From contig JALQTG010000319.1 of the NCBI GenBank assembly GCA_023264075.1, positions 1 through 8,016 on the forward strand: a DNA stretch of 8,016 nt, read 5' to 3'. The position numbers and the translations under genes are program-made. Positions 1 through 6,087 of this stretch are shown here, piece by piece. The notes below the pieces were generated by a model. It was not told where the DNA came from, did not search any database, and saw only the letters and a program-made list of their open reading frames with translations. How positions within the stretch are numbered: position 1 is the stretch's first letter; every line of letters starts with the position of its first letter. This DNA comes from Crocinitomicaceae bacterium (GTDB lineage Bacteria; Bacteroidota; Bacteroidia; Flavobacteriales_D; Crocinitomicaceae).

Positions 1-1499
1 GAAGAAGGGTGATACGAACGACTCGGGTCTTCTTGCTTTAACACCGACGGAATCAAGTCATGAAACAAGCGTTGATAATCCGCATAGATCTTCACAGAAT
101 CTTCTCTAGAATACTTGTGCTGCTTTTGCCAACCCCAATTGTGCCAGGCTTCATCGACTTCGTTGTTTCCACACCACAAGACAATTGAAGGGTGGTTGCG
201 TAAACGTTTTACTTGCTCCTCCACCTCATAACGCACTGTGGACAAAAACGAACTATCCCCAGGATACACCGCACAAGCAAACATAAAATCTTGCCAAACC
301 ATAATACCTTTTTCGTCGCAGAGGTCGTAGAAATAATCGTCTTCGTACACACCACCTCCCCACACGCGGAGCATGTTGAAATTCGCATCCAACGCGCGAT
401 TAATGAGTTGTTCGTACTCTTCTTTCTTTAACCGAGGCAAGAAAACATCCAACGGAATCATGTTGGCTCCTTTGGCATAAACTGGGGTGTTATTGAGGGA
501 AAAGTAAAACGAAGACCCCAACGAATCGAGTGTTTGAACGAGTTCGGCTGTTCTTAAGCCTATCCGTTCTGTACGCTGATCAATCAATTGATTGTCTTGA
601 TAAAGCGCGAAGTCCATCGTGTATAAATTTGGATTTCCATAACCATTGCAATTCCAGCGCTTCGGATTTTCTATTTCTACGTCGAACGAAAAATCATTCG
701 GATAACCACCTAACGCAGTACTCATCGACTGACCTGTTTCATGCACAAACGTGTGCATTACGTATTTTCCTGGTTCTAACAGTTCAACAGTGAAATTGGC
801 TTGAACAACTGCTTTATCTTTGGAAAGTTCTTTCTGTTGCAGTTGAATGTTGTCAATTTTCCCAACATCGTAATACTCAATATACACTGGTTTCCAAATC
901 CCTACCGTAGGAAAACGCGGACCCCAGTCCCAACCAAAATGGTATTGTGCCTTACGTGCAAAATTAGCTTCTCCACTGGGAAGAAAGTACGGAAGTTCTT
1001 TGGCTTTATCTGCCACCACTTGCTTCGCCGGATGAAAAACGACTTTCACATGATTATCTCCCGTATGGAGTTTTCCATTTAACGAAACATTCCAGCTCCG
1101 GAACATATTATCCGTCCTTCTTACGCGCTTATTATTGACATAAATATCGGCATACGTATCGAGTCCCTCAAAAATCAAATTGATGCGTTTGGAGTTCATC
1201 ACTTCCTTGGGCAAATCGATGGTCGTTTCGTATACCCACGTCTGGTCTTCTATCCAAGTTAACTGGTGTTCGTTGTTTCCAAAAAACGGGTCAGGTATGC
1301 GGTCGTTTCGATAGAGGTCGGTATGAATCGTTCCTGGGATATCGGCTGGCAGCGTATCTATATCCGAATTATTCAGCGCATAAACACGCCAATTAGTTGA
1401 TAACGGGAGTTGCTTATGCATTTTCGTGGCATCCATGAGTTGACCCCAAGAAGGCGTCCATCCTAATAAACTAATCCCTATAACAACGATCCACTTCAT
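1..1499 (-). CDS. Beta-mannosidase, GH2 family, exported (C-terminus beyond window)
   Basis: Removes beta-linked mannose from non-reducing ends, for example Man-beta-1,4-GlcNAc of the N-glycan core. The frame is open from ATG 1499 to the window edge: 499 codons plus two bases, roughly 60% of a usual family member. Residues 1-19 form a Sec-type signal peptide (MKWIVVIGISLLGWTPSWG, then Gln). The N-terminal sugar-binding domain carries GLDTYADIYVNN and GWDWGPRFPTVGIWKPV (from about residue 189). The barrel carries YAKGANMIPLD, FNMLRVWGGGVYEDD and NHPSIVLWCGNNE, whose Glu447 is the expected acid/base. The nucleophile Glu should lie past the edge. The start overlaps the CutC stop by 4 bp (ATGA), which fixes it and suggests translational coupling. 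The related exo-glucosaminidases of GH2 are less likely given the GWDWGPR and GNNE motifs and the neighbours, but the missing half would decide. Confidence 0.92.
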   Translation of the reverse strand, partial: MKWIVVIGISLLGWTPSWGQLMDATKMHKQLPLSTNWRVYALNNSDIDTLPADIPGTIHTDLYRNDRIPDPFFGNNEHQLTWIEDQTWVYETTIDLPKEVMNSKRINLIFEGLDTYADIYVNNKRVRRTDNMFRSWNVSLNGKLHTGDNHVKVVFHPAKQVVADKAKELPYFLPSGEANFARKAQYHFGWDWGPRFPTVGIWKPVYIEYYDVGKIDNIQLQQKELSKDKAVVQANFTVELLEPGKYVMHTFVHETGQSMSTALGGYPNDFSFDVEIENPKRWNCNGYGNPNLYTMDFALYQDNQLIDQRTERIGLRTAELVQTLDSLGSSFYFSLNNTPVYAKGANMIPLDVFLPRLKKEEYEQLINRALDANFNMLRVWGGGVYEDDYFYDLCDEKGIMVWQDFMFACAVYPGDSSFLSTVRYEVEEQVKRLRNHPSIVLWCGNNEVDEAWHNWGWQKQHKYSREDSVKIYADYQRLFHDLIPSVLKQEDPSRSYHPS

Positions 1500-2209
1500 G
1501 TATTCAGCAGCTGCAAGATACGCTTTATTTCCTGTTCATCAGCCTCTTCACCAGCTTGGGTAATGCACGCTGAATGATAGAAGTTTGCTTTTAATGTCTC
1601 ATTGAGTGCATCAATGTTTTCTGAGCGAACACCGCCGCCCACAATAATGGCTAACCGATTTCCTGCTTTCTCTTGAAGCGATTTTAGTCGTTCCGTTCCT
1701 TCTAAGGCAGTTTTCTTAGCACCTGATGTGAGAATGGCGGAGCAACCTAGTTCAACGACTTGCTCCAAGGCGATGGCATAATCCTCTACCTCATCAAACG
1801 CACGGTGAAACGTTACCGGTTTTACTTGAGCAGCTCTGAGCAAGCGCTTGTTGGCAGGAATATCGATGTGGTGATCGGGAGTTAAACATCCGATTACAAA
1901 CCCGTCGGCTCCATGGGCATGAAACAACTGAATATCTTTCTCCATTTGCGTCAATTCCTCTTCGGAATAACAAAAATCTCCTCCACGTGGACGCACCAAC
2001 ACATAAATGGGTAGCTCTGTTGTTTTCCGCAGCGCGACAAAGTCCTCCAATTTAGGAGTGACTCCTCCGAGTGCATAATTCTCTGTAAACTCAATGCGAT
2101 CGGCACCAGCACGAACGGCTGTCAACGCAGATTCCAGGGTAAAGCAAGCGATTTCTAATCTTGTTCGTGGATTCGTCGGTTTGAGGTTCGAGGATTGCGG
2201 TTCGTTCAT
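1496..2209 (-). CDS. cutC: CutC-family (PF03932) TIM-barrel protein
   Basis: A 237-residue CutC-family protein. The family is named for copper homeostasis but its biochemical role is poorly settled. Family blocks are seen in order: LEIACFTLESALTAVRAGAD (18-37), RIEFTENYALGGVTP (38-52), VRPRGGDFCYSEEE (72-85), DGFVIGCLTPD (102-112), TFHRAFDE (133-140), ILTSGAKKTALEG (159-171), IIVGGGVRSEN (188-198) and FYHSAC (210-215). There is no signal peptide, so it is cytosolic, unlike its exported neighbours. At the usual ELC position the sequence reads EFT: one of the two N-terminal cysteines discussed for copper binding in human CUTC is Thr42. Family homology begins at residue 18. Residues 2-17 are encoded by a heptamer repeat, yet no other start codon is available in frame between the upstream stop and Leu18. 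No Shine-Dalgarno sequence is seen. The family call is firm; a copper role is doubtful here. Confidence 0.93.
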   Translation of the reverse strand: MNEPQSSNLKPTNPRTRLEIACFTLESALTAVRAGADRIEFTENYALGGVTPKLEDFVALRKTTELPIYVLVRPRGGDFCYSEEELTQMEKDIQLFHAHGADGFVIGCLTPDHHIDIPANKRLLRAAQVKPVTFHRAFDEVEDYAIALEQVVELGCSAILTSGAKKTALEGTERLKSLQEKAGNRLAIIVGGGVRSENIDALNETLKANFYHSACITQAGEEADEQEIKRILQLLNT

Positions 2210-2258
2210 GATTTTAGTCTTTCGTCTTAACGTTTAATAGCTTAATGTCTTAAAGACT
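2163..2258. repeat. Degenerate heptamer tandem repeat across the asparaginase/CutC junction
   Basis: On the plus strand, 2163-2206 splits into units GTTCGTG, GATTCGTCG, GTTTGAG, GTTCGAG, GATTGCG, GTTCGTT: five heptamers and one 9-mer. A second block, 2217-2253, splits into GTCTTTC, GTCTTAAC, GTTTAATA, GCTTAAT, GTCTTAA. Short arms AGTCTTT (2216-2222) and AAAGACT (2252-2258) are inverted repeats that could pair. The first block codes for CutC residues 2-16 and the second for the last residues and stop of the asparaginase. The same 7-nt periodicity recurs at 6001-6056. The unit division was made by eye. Confidence 0.7.
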
Positions 2259-3243
2259 CCGCATCCTCCAACGTATTCCCCTCAGCATCCTTTACAGCGT
2301 AATTAAATCCTTTGTTCAACGCGTAGGCACCGTGTTCCCCTTTTTTATTCAAGGCGATAAATCCGATTTGGGTTTCTTCTAGGTTCCCGTTGCGCAATTC
2401 CAATTTGTGTTTGATGAGTTCAACCGCTTCCTTGCACGCAGCTTGGGGACTTTTCCCTTGTCGCATGAGATGAACGACTAAATGCGCACCTACGACGCGA
2501 ATAACTTCCTCGCCGTGACCAGTGGCTGTAGCTGCACCTACTTCATTGTCTACGTATAGTCCGGCACCAATGATGGGGGAATCTCCTACTCTTCCATGCA
2601 TTTTAAACGCCATTCCACTTGTCGTGCAGGCACCAGAAAGGTTACCGTGCTCATCCAAGGCAATCATCCCTATTGTATCGTGATTTTCAATATTCACAAT
2701 GGGCTTATATTCCGAATTCACTAACCATTCTTTCCATTCTGCCTCAGATTCGGGTGTCAACAAATTTTCTTTTGGAAATCCTTGTTCCAATGCGAATTGA
2801 AGTGCCCCATCTCCTACTAACATCACATGCGGTGTTTGTTCCATCACTGCACGGGCAACCGAAACAGGATGTTTGATGTGCTCCAAACTAGCCACCGATC
2901 CGATGTTCGCGTTATGGTCCATGATGCAGGCGTCTAATGTCACACGTCCATCTCGGTCTGGACGGCCACCGTAACCAACACTGCGTTCATTGGGATCCGC
3001 TTCAACTAATTTTACGCCGCGTTCCACGGCATCCAGGGCACTTCCGGATTCTCCTAGTACTTTCCAGGCCTCCTCATTGGCCTCGATGCCAAAGCGCCAG
3101 GTCGAAAGAACGACCGGTTTTCTTTCCTGAAAAGTCGCTTCTTCCTCCTTTTCAATAGATTCCGCGCAGGATTTCAATGGATTTGCAGCGACCACGACGC
3201 CCAGCGCGAGTCCCGACTTAATAAAGTTTCTACGTTTGGTCAT
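2242..3243 (-). CDS. N4-(beta-N-acetylglucosaminyl)-L-asparaginase (glycosylasparaginase), Tat-type signal
   Basis: An Ntn-hydrolase that splits the GlcNAc-Asn bond of glyco-asparagine, the last step of N-glycan removal. The 333-residue precursor starts with MTKRRNFIKSG, a twin-arginine motif, followed by a hydrophobic stretch. LKSC (Cys26) could be a loose lipobox. Next come LSTWRFGIEAN (Trp49 matches the substrate-pocket Trp of the Flavobacterium enzyme) and NHDTIGM, where self-cleavage between Asp189 and Thr190 should release the beta chain with Thr190 as nucleophile. GRVGDSPIIGAG (Arg218, Asp221) and ATATGHGEE are the substrate-binding blocks. The start at 3243 is preferred over an in-frame ATG at 3285: it opens the Tat motif directly and overlaps the GH20 stop as ATGA, while the longer form would put 14 residues before the signal. 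The final SLRH and stop lie inside the downstream repeat. A general type-2 asparaginase or isoaspartyl peptidase is less likely because these motifs are specific to the glycosylasparaginase branch. Confidence 0.94.
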   Translation of the reverse strand: MTKRRNFIKSGLALGVVVAANPLKSCAESIEKEEEATFQERKPVVLSTWRFGIEANEEAWKVLGESGSALDAVERGVKLVEADPNERSVGYGGRPDRDGRVTLDACIMDHNANIGSVASLEHIKHPVSVARAVMEQTPHVMLVGDGALQFALEQGFPKENLLTPESEAEWKEWLVNSEYKPIVNIENHDTIGMIALDEHGNLSGACTTSGMAFKMHGRVGDSPIIGAGLYVDNEVGAATATGHGEEVIRVVGAHLVVHLMRQGKSPQAACKEAVELIKHKLELRNGNLEETQIGFIALNKKGEHGAYALNKGFNYAVKDAEGNTLEDAESLRH

Positions 3244-4847
3244 CTTGTTTCGTGTAAAAAATGAGTGCAATAATTCGTGTTCCAATAATCAAGCAGGTGG
3301 ACCTGCGTCTCTAAACGCTTTACGAAATTAGTATAATCCTTTTGTTTCGGGTTAGTCCAGAGCACTTCCGCCAATGCGGCCATACGCGGCAACGCCATAT
3401 ATTCGACGTGGGCAAACGACAAGATATATTCGGTCCATACATTCGCTTGTGCTCCAAGAATAAACCTATGTTTGTCTTCGGCCAACTCCGAAGGAACTGG
3501 ATGGTAATTATAGACAGCTTCTAAGGTATTCAACCCACCTATCGCCAGTGGTTCATTTTCCTTGTCGGCATGTTGATAGTGATCAAAATAGCATGGACTC
3601 CCCGGGGACATCACCACCTCATGTTCTGCCCCGGCAGCTGCAATCCCTCCTGCTTCCCCACGCCAACTCATCACGGCAGCATTGGGTGCCAACCCGCCTT
3701 CTAGAATTTCGTCCCAACCAATAATTTTCTTTCCTTTTCCGTTGAGGTAGCGTTCCATACGCTGGATAAAATAGCTTTGCAGTTCGTGTTCATCCTTTAA
3801 TCCTTCATCTACCATCCGCTGCTGGCATTTGGAACAGGCCTCCCAGCGCGTTTTCGGACATTCATCTCCTCCAATATGTACAAACTCTCCTGGAAAAAGA
3901 GCAACGACTTCCTCCAAAACATCTTCTAAAAACTCAAACACTTCATCATTCCCTGCACAATATACATCCTCGTATACACCCCACTGTTGTCCCACTTCAA
4001 AAGAGTCGCCTGTACACGACAAATCAGGGTAAGCAGCTAAAGCGGCTAAAGCATGTCCAGGCATTTCAATTTCTGGAACAACCGTGATATGACGTTTTGC
4101 AGCGTAAGCCACGACTTCTTTTATCTGTTCTTGCGTATAATAGCCACCATATCGAATCGAATCAAATTCATGATTACTGTACGGCCCAACCATTGTTCCT
4201 GCACGCCATGCCCCTATTTCTGTTAGGTGCGGATATTTCTTTATTTCAATTCGCCATCCTTGATCTTCTGTCAAATGCCAATGAAAGGTATTCATCTTAT
4301 AAAGTGCTAGATAATCGATGTAGCGCTTCACCTCTTCAGTAGTGAAAAAATGACGACAAACATCTAAGTGCATACCTCTCCACTGAAAATTAGGGAAATC
4401 ATATACATCCAAATAAGGCAGCAAAACTCCATCTGATTCATTTTCTTCATTGAGTCTTTCGTGTACCACCTGCAAAAGGGATTGAATTCCGTGAAAGATT
4501 CCTTTAGCCGAAACTGCGCTTATCTCAATACCCGTAACATCAATCTGAATTCGATATTCATCGGGATGATTTCCTTTTCGAAATACCAAACGAATAGCTC
4601 CTTTTGCGTTTTTTGTTTTGGAAGAAATCGGTAAATGGTAACCCGATATATTCTCCAATCGATCTTGTAAAAACTCCGCTTCGAACTCGAGACCCTCTCC
4701 GGGTGCATAGAGTATACGTGTTTTGTTGTTCAACGCAAAAAACTCCGTCCCGAGAGAAACCTCTTTGGGCTGAGGAATAATTGCTAACTCTTGTTGGCCA
4801 TACACGCCAAACAGTGTAAAAAAAATAACGAATAAACTTAACCTCAT
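3240..4847 (-). CDS. Beta-N-acetylhexosaminidase, GH20, exported
   Basis: Releases terminal beta-linked GlcNAc or GalNAc by substrate-assisted catalysis; with these neighbours the likely substrate is glycoprotein glycans, including the chitobiose core. The 535-residue protein has a Sec signal peptide (residues 1-17, ending VYG before Gln-Gln). An N-terminal GH20b-type domain (about 20-150) has IIPQPKEV and AKGIFHGIQSLLQ. The catalytic barrel begins at FQWRGMHLDVCRHFF (Arg157 as sugar-binding residue) and continues with MNTFHWHLTEDQGWRIEIKK and PEIEMPGHALAALAAYP. VHIGGDECPK supplies the catalytic pair Asp328-Glu329. GWDEILEGG (Trp378) and the ANVWTEY region (Trp471) are typical pocket aromatics. 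The protein ends just after the barrel, with no extra domains. It is the first gene of the operon, with AGGAGGT before ATG 4847 and a promoter-like box upstream. It could also act on chitin oligomers. Confidence 0.96.
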   Translation of the reverse strand: MRLSLFVIFFTLFGVYGQQELAIIPQPKEVSLGTEFFALNNKTRILYAPGEGLEFEAEFLQDRLENISGYHLPISSKTKNAKGAIRLVFRKGNHPDEYRIQIDVTGIEISAVSAKGIFHGIQSLLQVVHERLNEENESDGVLLPYLDVYDFPNFQWRGMHLDVCRHFFTTEEVKRYIDYLALYKMNTFHWHLTEDQGWRIEIKKYPHLTEIGAWRAGTMVGPYSNHEFDSIRYGGYYTQEQIKEVVAYAAKRHITVVPEIEMPGHALAALAAYPDLSCTGDSFEVGQQWGVYEDVYCAGNDEVFEFLEDVLEEVVALFPGEFVHIGGDECPKTRWEACSKCQQRMVDEGLKDEHELQSYFIQRMERYLNGKGKKIIGWDEILEGGLAPNAAVMSWRGEAGGIAAAGAEHEVVMSPGSPCYFDHYQHADKENEPLAIGGLNTLEAVYNYHPVPSELAEDKHRFILGAQANVWTEYILSFAHVEYMALPRMAALAEVLWTNPKQKDYTNFVKRLETQVHLLDYWNTNYCTHFLHETR

Positions 4848-4851
4848 ACTT

Positions 4852-4858
4852 ACCTCCT
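4852..4858 (-). promoter_or_regulatory. Strong Shine-Dalgarno sequence of the GH20 gene
   Basis: The coding strand reads AGGAGGTAAGTATG, a 7-base AGGAGGT ending 4 bases before ATG 4847. This fixes the GH20 start. It stands out because Bacteroidota genes generally lack Shine-Dalgarno sequences, and none is evident before the asparaginase, CutC or S46 genes here. Confidence 0.75.
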
Positions 4859-4875
4859 AATAAATCAACTGTTGT

Positions 4876-4883
4876 CAAAGTTA
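4876..4883 (-). promoter_or_regulatory. Candidate Bacteroidota -7 box for the GH20-led operon
   Basis: The minus strand reads TAACTTTG, a full match to the TAnnTTTG -7 consensus of Bacteroidota promoters. It ends 28 bases upstream of the GH20 start codon, leaving a short 5' leader that contains the Shine-Dalgarno sequence. A clear TTG-type -33 element at the usual spacing is not obvious; TGTG lies 19 bases upstream of the box. The match is a short motif by eye, supported by its position. Confidence 0.5.
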
Positions 4884-4914
4884 TGGAAATGTTTTTGTAA
4901 AACACAGGCAATAA

Positions 4915-5312
4915 ATCATACCCGCTCAATTTGTGGAATTCGCAACTCATGATTTCGCAGGAGCAATAACAGGCTCCTTAGGATATGAATTCAAACTAGG
5001 GGAACGACTCTCATTAGAAACCAGTGTAAAATACTTATCGCGCAGATACCGGAACGTTGGAGATTACCGAGAAGAGCGCAAAACAGATTACTATATAGAA
5101 AACTATGAAAGTACATTTTAAGTAAACTATATTGATGTACCTGTAGTTTTAAACATTGCCATATTGGTAGGAGATATTAGGGCATACGCGTGAAAAGAGT
5201 ATGTGCTGGATTTATGCTAGGATTGAAAAGTGAAGAAAAACAGACCTATTCATCTTCCGGAGGAGACATATGTCAATTCGGAGTTAGAGGAATAATTCAT
5301 AGGCCAATTTAA
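4915..5312 (+). pseudogene. Decayed outer-membrane beta-barrel protein fragment
   Basis: The frame from 4915 reads alternating beta-strand-like sequence with LGYEFKLGERLSLETSVKYL, typical of Bacteroidota outer-membrane beta-barrel proteins (PF13568-like by eye). It meets TAA at 5119-5121, then continues in the same frame with VNYIDVPVVLNIAILVGD and IRAYA to TGA 5191. The continuation is in another frame from about 5190 (CAGFMLGLKSEEKQTYSSSG, then FGVRGIIHR) to TAA 5310-5312. The change matches loss of one base near 5180-5192. There is no signal peptide or start region; the left end abuts the GH20 promoter, and the right end stops before a full barrel. It converges with the membrane-protein gene with 4 bp of overlap. 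A GTG at 4933 could start only a 62-residue piece. This is most simply an inactive relic with both ends lost. Confidence 0.75.
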
Positions 5313-5968
5313 AGCTCTTCATAATCATCAAAATCATCCTCTTTTCGCTTCCGTTGTCCAATGTTATTTGAAGGTGGTCGCACAGCACCTCCGCTTAGCA
5401 ACGTCATAAAACCATTCGTAAATTTCATGAGTATGCTTAACATAAAGAAGAAACCGACAACCTTAAACACAAACCCAAATACGGGGGTATCTTCAATATC
5501 CACAATACTTTCAAAAAACCATTCGCTGATTGGATTAAAAGCAAAAGAGGGAAAAAACATAAATAAAGTGAAGAATCCGAGCGCAAGAAGCATCACAATG
5601 AGCTCCGCTTGAAAATTAAATACCGGTTTAAACTGATTTAACAACTGGGCGTTTCCATACATTTTGAATGAAAACAGTTGTTTTCTCAACTGGCCAGACT
5701 GCAGTTTACCCAAGAAGTAAGTCAATAGAATCAACCCTGTAATGATTGTATTTTGTAGGTCAACAATATTATTGGCTTGATTCAAACAAAATAGAAATGC
5801 GACATCTACCAAGAAAAAGTAACGTACCATTCGTATAGTATAGGTTTCTGCAGTTGACGCAGGCCTCCCTCCTCGCAAAATCATAATCCCCGCATTGATC
5901 AGCCACCACAGAAATCCGAAGATCGCAAAAACAACTCCTAATCGAAAAACAAAGTTTAATATATCCAC
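5309..5968 (-). CDS. Multi-pass membrane protein of unknown function
   Basis: Not recognised as a named family. From the preferred GTG start at 5968 it has 219 residues; an in-frame TTG at 5983 would add five (MHFCS), and no ATG exists between the upstream stop and the first membrane segment. Numbered from the longer form, hydrophobic segments lie at about 13-37, 52-68, 78-93, 124-146 and 166-188, suggesting four or five membrane spans. A loop at 94-123 is fairly polar (GKLQSGQLRKQLFSFKMYGN). The tail from about 200 is charged: a basic RKRK followed by the acidic EDDFDDYEEL, probably cytosolic. It stands alone, divergent from the S46 peptidase and convergent with the barrel relic, so the neighbours give no functional hint. 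That it is a real gene is supported by its length, coherent membrane topology and charged tail. Confidence 0.8.
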   Translation of the reverse strand: MDILNFVFRLGVVFAIFGFLWWLINAGIMILRGGRPASTAETYTIRMVRYFFLVDVAFLFCLNQANNIVDLQNTIITGLILLTYFLGKLQSGQLRKQLFSFKMYGNAQLLNQFKPVFNFQAELIVMLLALGFFTLFMFFPSFAFNPISEWFFESIVDIEDTPVFGFVFKVVGFFFMLSILMKFTNGFMTLLSGGAVRPPSNNIGQRKRKEDDFDDYEEL

Positions 5969-6000
5969 ACTGCAAAAGTGCAAATTATTTTGGGAAAATT

Positions 6001-6058
6001 GTTAGGAGTTGCAAGTTACAGGTTCGATCAACATGCAATCTGCAACTTGCAACTTTTT
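6001..6058 (+). repeat. Eight-heptamer inverted repeat forming a terminator-like hairpin
   Basis: The stretch 6001-6056 divides without gaps into eight heptamers: GTTAGGA, GTTGCAA, GTTACAG, GTTCGAT, then CAACATG, CAATCTG, CAACTTG, CAACTTT. The first four are GTT-led and the last four are their inverse type. The arms AGTTGCAAGTTACAGGTT (6007-6024) and AATCTGCAACTTGCAACT (6037-6054) pair over 18 positions with one mismatch and one G-U, around a 12-base loop. A T run (6054-6058) follows, so on the plus strand it resembles an intrinsic terminator. However, it lies between two divergent genes, with only the barrel relic upstream on that strand. It may insulate the peptidase gene, or simply be a mobile or expanding repeat. 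Confidence 0.75.
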
Positions 6059-6061
6059 ATC

Positions 6062-6069
6062 TATCTTTG
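6062..6069 (+). promoter_or_regulatory. Candidate Bacteroidota -7 box for the S46 peptidase gene
   Basis: TATCTTTG matches the TAnnTTTG consensus fully and ends 18 bases before ATG 6088, giving a very short leader. The -33 region would fall inside the heptamer hairpin just upstream; no standard TTTG element at the usual spacing is evident there. No Shine-Dalgarno sequence precedes the start codon. Confidence 0.55.
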
Positions 6070-6087
6070 GGCTTCTAAAAATATACT

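Larger units (their letters stand above)
1..4847 (-). other. Predicted four-gene operon for N-glycan core breakdown
   Basis: Four minus-strand genes lie head to tail: GH20 hexosaminidase, glycosylasparaginase, CutC-family protein, GH2 beta-mannosidase. Two junctions are 4-bp ATGA overlaps (3240-3243 and 1496-1499) and the third is a 32-bp gap, so co-transcription and translational coupling are very likely. The first gene has a TAnnTTTG-like box and a Shine-Dalgarno sequence; no comparable signals precede the others. The enzymes target consecutive bonds of the Man-GlcNAc-GlcNAc-Asn core. The hydrolases carry export signals and CutC does not. The operon may continue past position 1; no SusC/SusD pair, regulator or alpha-mannosidase is visible here. 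Operon status is inferred from spacing only. Confidence 0.85.

Noticed and set aside
213..1082. Three plus-strand frames of 72-93 codons (213-431, 530-793, 801-1082)
   Set aside because: They are antisense to the continuous beta-mannosidase frame and show no family features.
3244..3285. Longer N-terminus for the glycosylasparaginase starting at ATG 3285
   Set aside because: It would place 14 residues before a clean Tat motif and extend further into the GH20 gene. The ATGA overlap at 3240-3243 fits better.
4558..4950. 130-codon minus-strand frame overlapping the GH20 5' end
   Set aside because: It lies in another frame of the GH20 gene and its promoter, has no recognisable domain, and GH20 explains the region fully.
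4933..5121. Small independent gene of 62 codons starting at GTG 4933
   Set aside because: The barrel-like sequence begins upstream of the GTG and continues past the stop and in a second frame, so it is a relic of a larger gene. There is no signal peptide or ribosome site.
5969..5990. TAATTTG as a -7 promoter box for the membrane-protein gene
   Set aside because: It has one base too few for TAnnTTTG, no matching -33 element, and sits almost on the start codon.
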